Part shown: piece after piece, positions 39,170-47,836 of the stretch
How the letters are laid out: each line of letters opens with the position of its first letter
Numbering within the stretch: position 1 is the stretch's first letter
NCBI RefSeq assembly: GCF_021729035.1
Contig: NZ_JAJSAP010000012.1
Location: forward strand, 40,689 to 104,688
Reading direction: 5' to 3'
Length of the DNA: 64,000 nucleotides
Source of the DNA: Microbulbifer sediminum
Lineage (GTDB): Bacteria > Pseudomonadota > Gammaproteobacteria > Pseudomonadales > Cellvibrionaceae
Program-made: the position numbers and the translations under genes
Notes under the pieces: generated by a model
Told to the model about the DNA's origin: nothing
What the model saw: the letters and a program-made list of their open reading frames with translations, nothing else
The model's database searches: none

Positions 39170-41425
39170 TCACACCAGGAACGGCGCCAGCCGATCCCAG
39201 TCGAACCGGCGCGACTGGCGGTCGCTGAATAATATTTCCACCCGGTCGTCCTCCCAGCGGACTACCCGACCATGGCCGAGCTTGCGGTGGCGTATCCCTT
39301 CCCCGGCCTGTGGCCGGCGCACCTGTGCCGGTGGTGCCTCGATATCCGGGTTGTAGTCCTGTGCCTCCATGTACCGTAATGCCATGCGCGAGACCGGTAC
39401 CGGGCTCGCCAGTGTCTCCGGGCGTGTGCGCAGTCCCTCTGCCACCAGGCGGCTCAGGGGAAGTTGCATTTCCTCGATCATGAGTGATGGCTGCTGCTCG
39501 TCGCCTTCCCTTTTCTCATCATTCCTCCCTGCGGGAACGGGGGCACCTGGTTGCTCCGGGGCGGTTTCCGGGGCCAGCAGGTAAAGATGTCGGCGGGCAC
39601 GGGTCATGGCAACGTAAAGCAGGCGCCGCTCACTTTCCAGGGAGGCAGGTGTGCTGAAGTCCCGCTGCGGCTGGTAGGGCATGTTGTGCCGGGTGAGTGA
39701 CGGGATGATCACCTGGTCCCATTCCAGCCCCTTGGCCTGGTGCATGGTCGTGATCTGGACCGCATCCGCGGTACCCTGCGTACCTTCCCGGTGTTGCTGC
39801 TGTAATTCCTGCAGGTGGCCCAGTGCCTGCTCCGGAGGCTGTTTCAGCTGGTCCAGGTACTGGCAGAACGCCAGCACCGTCTGCTGGCGTTCCTCGCCCT
39901 GCTGGGGGGTGAAACTGTCATCGGCGATACCGGAAAGAAAGTCCAGCTCGCCCAGTTGCCGGCGCAACAGCTCCCCGGCCAGGCCGCGCCAGTTCTCGAT
40001 TTCCGTCAACAATTTGGCCCGCTGGCGCAGGCGTTTCAACTGCGGTTTGCTCAGCGAGTCCGGTGCGATAGCTTGCAGGTGGCTGCCCCAGTTGCTGTCT
40101 TGCTGCGCCAGTTCTGCGCAGATGGGTTCGAGCACACGGCGGGCAATACGGATATGTGGTGCGGTGAGCCACTCGTACAGTCCCTGGCGGCGTCGCGCGA
40201 CGGTGAGCCCGGCAAACCGGCCGGAGGCAATATTGAGTGCCCAGAACAGCGGCCGCAATTCCCTTCGCGACAATACTGTGTTGCGGGCGCCAGAGCGGTA
40301 GGGGATGTTCGCCGCCAGCAGTGCCAGCTCGATTGGTGCCGCCACCGACCACAGTCGCACGAGGATGGCGACCTGGTCCAGCGGCTCGCCACGCTTGCGG
40401 CTGCGGCGCAGGTGCTCAACCAGCCAGCGGGTTTCCCGTGCCGTATTGACCAGCTCGATTCCTGTTTCCCGTTCGCCATCCGCAGAGATGCAAAATATAT
40501 CCGCCCGTTCACGGTTGTTTCCGATGCAGTGGTTGGCGGCCAGCGACAGGGCATGGCCGTAGCGGAATGTACGGCTCAGCCGGTAAACATTGGATGGCGG
40601 GAAGTCGCCGTCGAAGTAGCTCAGCAGGTAGGCAGGCTTTGAGCCACGCCACTCATAGATGGTCTGGTCCGGGTCGCCGATGGCGATCACGTTGCCGGAC
40701 TTGCCATAGAGCACTCGCAACAGGAAATGCTGGACTTCATTGATGTCCTGGTATTCGTCTACCAGGATATCCTCATAGTGGCCGCCGTATTCTGCTGCGA
40801 TATCGGGGCTGAGGCTGAGAAGGATTGCGGGATCGTATATCAGGTCGGCGTAAGTCACCGCCCCCTGGGCCCGGCGCCATTCCTCGAAGGCCCGGAAAAC
40901 CTTCAGGAAATACATGTACCCATCGCCCAGCTTCAGTTCCTGGAATGCACTCAGGTCACCGGTGAGGATGGTCTTGGTGTAGTCGATAAAGAACTCCGCC
41001 GCTTCCACTTCGGTCTGTTTGCGGGCGCGAATATCCTCCAGTTCCTCCGGTGGTGCGCAATCCTCGATGGCTTTCCAGACCTGCAGTTGCACGGTGGACT
41101 GGGGCAGGGGAGAGAGGTTTGCCGGCGCGATATGGCCACGCGCGATCATGCGCTGGTACAGGCGATAGCCGAGGCTGTGGAAAGTCTGCACACCGGGCAC
41201 CGGACCGTCCACCAGTTGCTGCAGGCGCGCGGCGAAATCTTCGCGGGCACTGCGGTTATACATGAGTACCAGCATGCGCGCCGGCTCGATACCCGCCAGC
41301 AGCCGGTTGCGGACATAGTGGAGCAGGGCGGTGGTCTTCCCGGAACCGGCCACGGCAATGATTTTGGCGTGCCCGCCGGGATGGTTGGCAATAGCCTGCT
41401 GTTCTTCCGTGAGCGCTGTAGACAT
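39170..41425 (-). CDS. UvrD/Rep-family ATP-dependent DNA helicase
   Basis: 751 residues from ATG 41425 (a GTG three codons upstream is also in frame). Superfamily 1A motifs: Walker A IIAVAGSGKTTALLHYV (about 24-38), motif II ILVDEYQDINEVQH, motif III IAIGDPDQTIYEWRGS, motif V QITTMHQAKGLEWDQV, motif VI RRLLYVAMTRARRHLYLL. The C-terminal 45 residues form a small Tudor-like DUF3553-type domain (HRKLGHGRVVRWEDDRVEILF). Likely 3'-5' unwinding in repair; not standard UvrD or Rep by length. It lies downstream of the sulP gene. Confidence 0.85.
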   Translation of the reverse strand: MSTALTEEQQAIANHPGGHAKIIAVAGSGKTTALLHYVRNRLLAGIEPARMLVLMYNRSAREDFAARLQQLVDGPVPGVQTFHSLGYRLYQRMIARGHIAPANLSPLPQSTVQLQVWKAIEDCAPPEELEDIRARKQTEVEAAEFFIDYTKTILTGDLSAFQELKLGDGYMYFLKVFRAFEEWRRAQGAVTYADLIYDPAILLSLSPDIAAEYGGHYEDILVDEYQDINEVQHFLLRVLYGKSGNVIAIGDPDQTIYEWRGSKPAYLLSYFDGDFPPSNVYRLSRTFRYGHALSLAANHCIGNNRERADIFCISADGERETGIELVNTARETRWLVEHLRRSRKRGEPLDQVAILVRLWSVAAPIELALLAANIPYRSGARNTVLSRRELRPLFWALNIASGRFAGLTVARRRQGLYEWLTAPHIRIARRVLEPICAELAQQDSNWGSHLQAIAPDSLSKPQLKRLRQRAKLLTEIENWRGLAGELLRRQLGELDFLSGIADDSFTPQQGEERQQTVLAFCQYLDQLKQPPEQALGHLQELQQQHREGTQGTADAVQITTMHQAKGLEWDQVIIPSLTRHNMPYQPQRDFSTPASLESERRLLYVAMTRARRHLYLLAPETAPEQPGAPVPAGRNDEKREGDEQQPSLMIEEMQLPLSRLVAEGLRTRPETLASPVPVSRMALRYMEAQDYNPDIEAPPAQVRRPQAGEGIRHRKLGHGRVVRWEDDRVEILFSDRQSRRFDWDRLAPFLV

Positions 41426-41484
41426 GGGTACCACTGGGTTAAATACTGGATATTTTGCCAGTGTTCGCCCGGTGGGTACAGTGC

Positions 41485-43215
41485 TCAGGCGGGGGCGGTG
41501 CTGTCACCCTGCCGGTCGCGCCGGCGCAGCGCCAGTTCGGCGATATAGGAAGAGAGAAATACACGACCACTCAGTTGTGCCAGGAAGCGGGAGCGGCTGA
41601 GGCGGTCCAGTACCGGGCCTTTGACCTCCGCCAGGTGCAGCTGGATGTCCCGCGCAAGCAGGTCGCGGTTGATCTGCTGTAATCGCTCCAGCGCGGTACC
41701 GTCGATCCGGCTGACCGAAGACAGGATCAGCACCAGGTCACGGGTCTCCCGGTTACGCTTCAGTTCGGCCATCAGCCGCTCCTCCACGGCATTGATATTG
41801 CTGAAAAACAGGCTTTCGTCGATACGCACGAAGAGAATTCCCGGCTGTGTCTTGACCGTGTGCCGCAGGACGTTGCGAAAATGCTCGGTGCCGGGAACCC
41901 GGCCCACCACGGCGATGTGTGGCCGGCTGGTGCGCCAGATCAGGGTGGCAAAGGAGAGCCCTATCCCAATACCGATACCGGCTTCCACGCCGAACAGGAC
42001 CACCCCGAGAAAGGTGCCGGCCATCGCCAGGCCATCGGTGCGGTCGTAGCGCCAGTTATGCAGGAACCCGGAAATGTCGATCAGGCTGCTGGCGGCCACG
42101 ATGATGGTGGCCGCGAGTACGCTCAGGGGCAACATTTCGAAGGGGGTAGTGGCATACAGGAGGACCAGGGCCAGGATGGCGGCCGCGATTACCCCGCTTA
42201 ATGGTGACCTGGCGCCACCCTCCTCGTTGATCGCAGTGCGGGCGAAGCTGCCGGTCACGGCAAAGCCGCCGGAAAAAGCACTGAAAAGGTTGGCCGCACC
42301 CAGTCCCCGTAGTTCCGCATCCGGGTCCAGCCGCTCGCGCCGGCGCAGGGCAATTGCATGGGCAATGGAGAGGCTTTCGACAAATCCCAGGAGGGCAATG
42401 ATCAGCGCCGGTAGCAGCAGGCTGAAAGTCATGCCCCAGTCCGGTGCCGGTAGCCCGATTTCCGGCAGGCCGGCGGGGATCGCGCCCACGACGGCCATCT
42501 GCCGGTCCCACTCCAGTGTCCAGGAAAGCGCGATCGCCACCGCCACAACCACCATCGGGGCCAGGCGCGCGATAAGTTTGGCGCGTTTCTTCTTCACGCC
42601 GGCCCGGCGCAGCAAATAAGACAGCCACAGGCGTGCCGCACCGAGCAGGAGCAGCGCCGCGATACCCACCATCGTGCCGGGGGAGACGATATAGGGCAAC
42701 TGCTCGACGGTCTCCGGCATCATCTCCAGTGCGGTGTCGCCTTCGGCTTCAATACCCAGCAGGGGACCCAGCTGGCCGATGATGATCAGTGTGGCGGCGC
42801 CGGACACGAACCCGTGGATCACCGGGTGGGAGAGCATGTTGGCCAGGGCCCCCATACGCAGCAGGCCCATCATGAACAGGAAGATGCCGCTCAGGGCAGT
42901 CAGGGTGATTGCCCCGAGGATCCAGTCCGGGCTGCCGGGCGTGGCCAGGGGGGTGAGGGCGGAGGCGGTCATCAGCGCCAGTACAGCGACCGGCCCCACG
43001 GACAGTACAGAACTGGTTCCGAAGATGGCGTATCCCAGCAGGGGCAGCAGGCTCGCGTAAAGGCCGATGTGGGGGGGCAGGCCGGCCAGCGCGGCGTACG
43101 CCAGGGCCTGGGGGACAATCATCATGGTGGCCAGTACGGCGGCGAGCGTATCCCCCGCCAGCCACTGGCGCTCGTAGTTTCTCAACCAATTGGGTACGAG
43201 TGTGCTCGCCCGCAT
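41485..43215 (-). CDS. SulP-family anion transporter with STAS domain (copy 1)
   Basis: 576 residues. SulP permease core with 10-12 helices (GDTLAAVLATMMIVPQALAYAALAGLPPHIGLYAS is the family signature), ending near residue 435. The C-terminal STAS domain (about 440-560, FVRIDESLFFSNINAVEERL ... VSRIDGTALERLQQINRDL) contains the hydroxyl residue region typical of anti-sigma-antagonist folds. Candidate substrates are sulfate or related anions. A paralogue lies at 46012; the two flank the persulfide genes in opposite orientation. Confidence 0.88.
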   Translation of the reverse strand: MRASTLVPNWLRNYERQWLAGDTLAAVLATMMIVPQALAYAALAGLPPHIGLYASLLPLLGYAIFGTSSVLSVGPVAVLALMTASALTPLATPGSPDWILGAITLTALSGIFLFMMGLLRMGALANMLSHPVIHGFVSGAATLIIIGQLGPLLGIEAEGDTALEMMPETVEQLPYIVSPGTMVGIAALLLLGAARLWLSYLLRRAGVKKKRAKLIARLAPMVVVAVAIALSWTLEWDRQMAVVGAIPAGLPEIGLPAPDWGMTFSLLLPALIIALLGFVESLSIAHAIALRRRERLDPDAELRGLGAANLFSAFSGGFAVTGSFARTAINEEGGARSPLSGVIAAAILALVLLYATTPFEMLPLSVLAATIIVAASSLIDISGFLHNWRYDRTDGLAMAGTFLGVVLFGVEAGIGIGIGLSFATLIWRTSRPHIAVVGRVPGTEHFRNVLRHTVKTQPGILFVRIDESLFFSNINAVEERLMAELKRNRETRDLVLILSSVSRIDGTALERLQQINRDLLARDIQLHLAEVKGPVLDRLSRSRFLAQLSGRVFLSSYIAELALRRRDRQGDSTAPA

Positions 43216-43319
43216 GCTGCCGCTGTCCCGTTATCTGTCGGTACCCGGGGAACCAGGTGCTTTACCGCAGTCCCACTGCAAAGATAGACCTGATCCCCGG
43301 GTGAAGGCAGCGGCCTTTA

Positions 43320-43748
43320 TCAGGCGGGCTGGGGCTGCCGTTGTAATGCCTGGAAAGCAGTCATGCCCACCAGCATGGCCAGGGTGAATACCACGGCCTT
43401 GAGCTCGCCCGCGCCGGTGGCAACCACCGCCGGACCGGGGCAGAAACCTGCGAGCCCCCAGCCGGCACCGAACAGCAGGCTGCCGACGACCAGTGGCCGG
43501 TCGATATCGTTGCTCGTCGGTATCTTCAGCGGCTCGTCCAGCAGGGATTTCTGCCGCCCTTTCGCCCAGGTGAACACCGGCAGTCCAACGGCAATGGCTC
43601 CGGCCATTACCAGTGCCAGTGAGGGGTCCCAGTTACCCGCGAGGTCGAGAAAGGCCAGTACCTTTTCGGGGTTGGCCATGCCGGAGAGCAGCAGGCCGAG
43701 ACCGAAAACCAGGCCGGCAGCGAAGGCAGTAATGGTTGTCTTGTTCAT
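43320..43748 (-). CDS. YeeE/YedE-type sulfur transporter half (DUF6691)
   Basis: 142 residues, four predicted helices. Conserved Cys motif [17 protein letters not shown] (about 94-110). It starts 3 bases after the upstream half-gene, so the two polypeptides probably assemble into one YeeE-like channel. YeeE proteins import thiosulfate by relay between conserved cysteines; this split form is commonly found with persulfide genes. Confidence 0.85.
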   Translation of the reverse strand: MNKTTITAFAAGLVFGLGLLLSGMANPEKVLAFLDLAGNWDPSLALVMAGAIAVGLPVFTWAKGRQKSLLDEPLKIPTSNDIDRPLVVGSLLFGAGWGLAGFCPGPAVVATGAGELKAVVFTLAMLVGMTAFQALQRQPQPA

Positions 43749-43751
43749 GGA

Positions 43752-44186
43752 TCAGGCTCCCAGCAGGTGGCGGACAGCGAAGACGGTGGCAAAGCCGGCG
43801 CCCATGAAACACAGTGTGGCGACCAGCGACCGTGGGGACAGCCGGGACAGGCCGCAGACGCCGTGGCCGCTGGTGCAGCCCGAGCCATAGCGGGTGCCGA
43901 TGCCGACCAGCAGGCCAGCCGCGACCAGCACCGGGTAGCCAGCCTCGATATGGATTGGCGGCAGTTGCGCGAACAGCAGCCACAGGGAGGGGATAGCCAG
44001 CAGGCCGACGGTAAATGCAAGTCGCCAGCTGGTTTCTCCTGCCTGGCGCGCCAGCAGCCCGCCGAGGATGCCGGAGATGCCGGCGATACGGCCATTGGCC
44101 AGCAGCAGCAGCGCGCTTGCCAGGCCAATCAGCGCGCCGCCGGCAAGCGCTGACCAGGGGGTAAAGGCATTCCAGTCAATAGTCAT
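43752..44186 (-). CDS. YeeE/YedE-type sulfur transporter half
   Basis: 144 residues, N-terminal half of the split transporter. The signature [26 protein letters not shown] (about 77-101) carries the conserved sulfur-relay Cys. Its start codon is 8 bases from the end of the arsR-type regulator gene, so regulator and both halves form one operon controlled from 44521-44620. Confidence 0.88.
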   Translation of the reverse strand: MTIDWNAFTPWSALAGGALIGLASALLLLANGRIAGISGILGGLLARQAGETSWRLAFTVGLLAIPSLWLLFAQLPPIHIEAGYPVLVAAGLLVGIGTRYGSGCTSGHGVCGLSRLSPRSLVATLCFMGAGFATVFAVRHLLGA

Positions 44187-44194
44187 GGATTGGG

Positions 44195-44521
44195 TTACTC
44201 CGCACAGTAAAGTTCATACAGGGTTTGCAGCAGTGTCAGGACCTTCGGGTCGGCTATGCGATAGAACACATGCTTGCCTTCCCGCCGGGTAATGACCAGG
44301 CCCTCGCGCCGCAGCACGCCCAGCTGCTGCGACAGGCTTGGCTGGCGGATGTCCAGCCGCTCTTCCAGGTCGCCCACGCAGAGCTCTTCCTGGCTCAGCT
44401 GGCACATCAGCAACAGCCGGTCAGGATTGCCCAGGGAGCGCAGCAAGGCAGAGGCATCCCCCGCCGAGGCGCGCATCTTGTCGAGGCTGATCGAGGATGT
44501 ATCGGGCATGGGATCTTCCAA
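44195..44521 (-). CDS. BigR/SqrR-type persulfide-sensing ArsR repressor
   Basis: 108 residues (or 104 from Met5). Winged helix (LDIRQPSLSQQLGVLRREGLVITRREGKHVFYRI). Three Cys: Cys40, Cys48 in EELCVGDLEE, Cys106 in LYELYCAE. The latter two match the pair that forms a di/tetrasulfide crosslink in BigR, SqrR and YgaV when persulfide rises. No ArsR-type metal site beyond the LCVGDL Cys is evident. It very likely represses both diverging operons by binding the palindrome at 44548-44571. Confidence 0.88.
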   Translation of the reverse strand: MEDPMPDTSSISLDKMRASAGDASALLRSLGNPDRLLLMCQLSQEELCVGDLEERLDIRQPSLSQQLGVLRREGLVITRREGKHVFYRIADPKVLTLLQTLYELYCAE

Positions 44522-44547
44522 CTGGCTGCCACAATGATTAACGGGAT

Positions 44548-44571
44548 TATATTATATTGATTTATAATATA
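44548..44571. promoter_or_regulatory. Perfect AT-rich palindrome, predicted BigR-type operator
   Basis: TATATTATA-TTGATT-TATAATATA: 9-bp perfect arms around a 6-base spacer, placed between the divergent arsR-type and persulfide dioxygenase genes in otherwise GC-rich DNA. It also contains -10-like elements in both directions, so binding would block both promoters. Confidence 0.8.
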
Positions 44572-44620
44572 TTGAAAAGTATATTGTTGCTGTAACCCAG
44601 AAGTTAGTTGGAGGCCAGTA

Positions 44621-45502
44621 ATGACTGCCAGTTCAAATCGACCCCTCGTCAAGCCGTTCCTGGATCCGGATACCGAGACCTGGAGCTATGTCGTTTACGA
44701 CCGAGCCGGCGGGTCTGCGGCAGTGGTTGATGCCGTGCTCAACTTTGATGCGCCCTCTGGCCGGACCAGTACCGAAGGTGCCGACGAGATCATCGAGTTC
44801 GTGCGTGCCGAGCAGTTGACGGTGGAGTGGATCCTGGAGACCCATGCCCATGCAGACCACCTGGCCGCGGCTCCCTATATTCGCGACCAGCTGGGCGGGA
44901 AAATTGCTATCGGTGACCATATCCGTGAAGTACAGACCATCTTCCGTGATGTATTCAATCTGGAAAAACAGTTCCTGGTGGACGGCAGCCAGTTTGATCA
45001 CCTGTTTCACGATGGCGACACATTCACAATCGGGGACCTCGAAGGCCGGGTAATCTACTCTCCCGGGCATACCCCGGCGGATATGGCGTGGCTGATCGGC
45101 GATGCGCTGTTTGTGGGGGATACCCTGTTTATGCCGGATGTAGGCAGTGCGCGCTGTGATTTTCCGGGCGGGGATGCACGCAAGCTGTATCACTCGGTCA
45201 AGCATCTGCTGGAACTGCCGGAAGAGACCCGTATGTTCATGTGCCATGACTACCCGCCGAAGGGGGAGCGACAGCACCAGTGCGAGACGACGGTCGGCGA
45301 GCAGCGACGCAGCAATATCCACCTGCGCGACGGCGTCACTGAGGACGAGTTCGTGAAAATGCGCACAGAGCGCGACGCGACGCTGGGTATGCCGCGCCTG
45401 ATTATCCCGTCGATCCAGGTCAATATCCGTGCGGGCCAGATGCCGCCGGCCGAGGACAATGGCGTCGTCTACCTGAAAGTGCCGGTGAATACACTGCAGT
45501 AA
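44621..45502 (+). CDS. ETHE1-like persulfide dioxygenase (MBL fold)
   Basis: 293 residues; GGAGG upstream of ATG 44621. Metallo-beta-lactamase fold with intact mononuclear iron motif ETHAHADHL (His75, His77, Asp79, His80), then YSPGHTPADMAWLIGDALFVGDTLF and FMCHDYPPKG. This subgroup (Blh/ETHE1) oxidises glutathione persulfide to sulfite and glutathione with O2. First gene of the rightward persulfide operon. Confidence 0.9.
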   Translation: MTASSNRPLVKPFLDPDTETWSYVVYDRAGGSAAVVDAVLNFDAPSGRTSTEGADEIIEFVRAEQLTVEWILETHAHADHLAAAPYIRDQLGGKIAIGDHIREVQTIFRDVFNLEKQFLVDGSQFDHLFHDGDTFTIGDLEGRVIYSPGHTPADMAWLIGDALFVGDTLFMPDVGSARCDFPGGDARKLYHSVKHLLELPEETRMFMCHDYPPKGERQHQCETTVGEQRRSNIHLRDGVTEDEFVKMRTERDATLGMPRLIIPSIQVNIRAGQMPPAEDNGVVYLKVPVNTLQ

Positions 45503-45552
45503 CCGTAAACCATAATTTCCGGCGGGCCATGTGCCCGCCTATGGAGGTATCC

Positions 45553-45966
45553 ATGGAAGTCAAGCAACTCGATGCGCAGGTCAGCGTCTCTGACCAGTGT
45601 GGCCCGGACGCCATGTCGCAACTGGCGGATGCGGGTGTGCAGGTGGTGGTCTGCAACCGTACCGAGACCGAAGCCGAAGACCAGCCTAGCTTTGCCGAGC
45701 TCGAAAAAGCAGCCCGGGAGCAGGGCATGGATTTTGTGGCCATTCCTTTTGCGCGTGGCCAGATGACCCGCGCACACTGCGAGGAATTCCAGCGGGTGCT
45801 GTCCGGTGGGCAACGTATCCATGCGTTCTGCCGCACCGGTAATCGCTCCTCCAACCTCTGGGCGGGGGCAAAGTGCCTGGCCGGAGAGGACCCGCGGGAT
45901 TTACTGGAGCAAGCACGTGCCGCCGGCTACGACGTGTCCGGCGTAGTCGCAACCTTTGCGCCCTGA
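45553..45966 (+). CDS. TIGR01244/DUF442 sulfur transferase
   Basis: 137 residues from ATG 45553, with GGAGG 7 bases upstream. DSP-like fold (SVSDQCGPDAMSQLADAGVQVVVCNRTETEAEDQP) with the active loop FCRTGNRSSNLW, Cys93. The loop is C-x4-R, the six-residue length of a rhodanese rather than the C-x5-R of protein phosphatases, which fits sulfane-sulfur transfer. In Blh of other bacteria this domain is fused to the persulfide dioxygenase; here it is a separate gene in the same operon. Confidence 0.85.
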   Translation: MEVKQLDAQVSVSDQCGPDAMSQLADAGVQVVVCNRTETEAEDQPSFAELEKAAREQGMDFVAIPFARGQMTRAHCEEFQRVLSGGQRIHAFCRTGNRSSNLWAGAKCLAGEDPRDLLEQARAAGYDVSGVVATFAP

Positions 45967-46011
45967 GCTGCGGTGCGATTCGTCGAACATCAATAGCGGA
46001 TTATCCGGAAC

Positions 46012-47799
46012 ATGCAAAACGGGCCGAACTTTCTTTCCAAGTACCTGCCAATTCTCCAGTGGCTGCGAGACTACGATGGCACAAGTTTCAGCCGGGATTT
46101 TCTCGCCGCGATAATTGTCACCATCATGCTGATCCCGCAGTCGCTGGCGTACGCGCTGCTGGCGGGCCTGCCGGCCCAGGTGGGGCTGTACGCGAGTATG
46201 GTACCCCTGGTTGCTTACGCGGTATTCGGGACCAGCAGGACCCTGTCGGTGGGTCCGGTGGCGGTAGCGTCCCTGATGAGTGCGGCGGCCCTGGGTGAAG
46301 TGGCGGTGCAGGGCACCGGGGATTATCTGCTGGCTGCGGCGGTGCTGGCCATTCTGTCAGGTTTGTTCCTGGCCCTCATGGGAATATTGCGGCTGGGTTT
46401 CCTGGCCAATTTCCTTTCACACCCCGTGATCTCGGGGTTCATCACCGCCTCTGGCCTGTTAATAGCGCTCAGCCAATTGGAGCATCTGCTGGGTATCAAT
46501 GCCCAGGGCGATACGGTCACGAAGATGGCGGCTTCCCTGGTGCATGGGCTCGACAGCGTGAACCCCTATACCCTGGGCACAGGTGTGGCGGTGGTCGCTT
46601 TCCTGCTCTGGTCGCGCGCTGGCGCCGTGCGGTTACTGGGTAAACTGCCGATTTCGGACCACGCGGCAGGCATGCTGGTAAAGGCTGCCCCGGTGGTGGG
46701 GGTGATCGCCACTATTGCAGTTGCCGCCCAGTTTGGTTTCGAGGAAAGGGGCGTGGCCCTGGTGGGCCGGATTCCCGGCGGACTGCCCGATTTATCCGTT
46801 CCTTTTCCCTCGCTGGAGCTGGTGCAGGCACTCTGGGTTCCGGCCATCATGATTTCCATCATCGGCTATGTGGAATCGGTGTCGGTGGGCAAGACCCTGG
46901 CGGCGAAGCGGCGTGAGAAAATCGATGTAAACCAGGAACTGGTTGGGCTCGGCGCCGCCAACCTGGGGGCGGGCCTCTCCGGTGGTTTCCCGGTAACCGG
47001 CGGTTTTTCCCGCTCGGTGGTCAACTTCGATGCGGGTGCCGTGACACAGATGGCCAGCATCATGACGGCGGTTGGCATTGCCCTGGCGGCGATGTTCCTG
47101 ACGCCCTATCTCTATTACCTGCCCAAGGCCACGCTGGCGGCGACCATTATCGTCGCGGTCCTTACCCTCGTTGATTTCTCCATCTTGCGCAAGACCTGGC
47201 ATTTCAGCCGCAGCGACTTTTTTGCGGTGTCGATCACCATCGTGGTGACCTTGCTCTTTGGTGTGGAGGCAGGGGTCTCCTGTGGCGTGGGTGCATCAGT
47301 GGCCCTGTTCCTCTTCCGGACCTCCAAGCCGCATATTGCCGAGGTGGGCCTGGTTGAAGGCACCGAGCATTTTCGCAACATCCGGCGGCACAGGGTGCTG
47401 ACGGTGCCGGAGATCCTCACCATCCGTGTTGACGAGAGCCTGATGTTTTCCAACGCAGCTTTCCTGGAAGAGCGCATTTACAGCGACCTGGCGGTAAACC
47501 GGCAGGTGCGCCATGTGATCCTGATGTGCAGCGCCATCAACGAGATCGACTGGAGTGCCCTGGAAGTGCTGGAGGCCCTCAACCACCGGCTGGATGAGCT
47601 GGGCATCCGCTTGCACCTCTCGGAGGTGAAGGGCCCGGTGATGGACAGCCTGAAGCGCACCGGTTTCCTCGCCCACCTGTCCGGTAAGGTTTACCTGACG
47701 CAGTTCCAGGCCTTTAATGCGGCCCGTGCCCAGGTGGCGAGCGGGTCGGCATCCCGCGATCTGGCCGCCGCAGCGGCAGCGGGCTCCGAATCGGCCTGA
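46012..47799 (+). CDS. SulP-family anion transporter with STAS domain (copy 2)
   Basis: 595 residues. SulP signature FSRDFLAAIIVTIMLIPQSLAYALLAGLPAQVGLYAS, about 11 helices, and the C-terminal STAS domain (about 450-570). The tail is Ala/Ser rich. Following the persulfide dioxygenase and DUF442 genes, it probably exports or imports the sulfite/sulfate produced. It is closely similar in layout to copy 1 at 41485. Confidence 0.88.
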   Translation: MQNGPNFLSKYLPILQWLRDYDGTSFSRDFLAAIIVTIMLIPQSLAYALLAGLPAQVGLYASMVPLVAYAVFGTSRTLSVGPVAVASLMSAAALGEVAVQGTGDYLLAAAVLAILSGLFLALMGILRLGFLANFLSHPVISGFITASGLLIALSQLEHLLGINAQGDTVTKMAASLVHGLDSVNPYTLGTGVAVVAFLLWSRAGAVRLLGKLPISDHAAGMLVKAAPVVGVIATIAVAAQFGFEERGVALVGRIPGGLPDLSVPFPSLELVQALWVPAIMISIIGYVESVSVGKTLAAKRREKIDVNQELVGLGAANLGAGLSGGFPVTGGFSRSVVNFDAGAVTQMASIMTAVGIALAAMFLTPYLYYLPKATLAATIIVAVLTLVDFSILRKTWHFSRSDFFAVSITIVVTLLFGVEAGVSCGVGASVALFLFRTSKPHIAEVGLVEGTEHFRNIRRHRVLTVPEILTIRVDESLMFSNAAFLEERIYSDLAVNRQVRHVILMCSAINEIDWSALEVLEALNHRLDELGIRLHLSEVKGPVMDSLKRTGFLAHLSGKVYLTQFQAFNAARAQVASGSASRDLAAAAAAGSESA

Positions 47800-47836
47800 A
47801 GCCGGGAGCCGCTGGCCACTGCAGCAGACCCGGGGC

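Noticed and set aside
37168..41425. Anti-phage defence island (patatin plus UvrD-like helicase)
   Set aside because: Genes are convergent with a lipoprotein between them, helicase has a housekeeping-type layout, and no nucleotidyl cyclase or nuclease partner is present.
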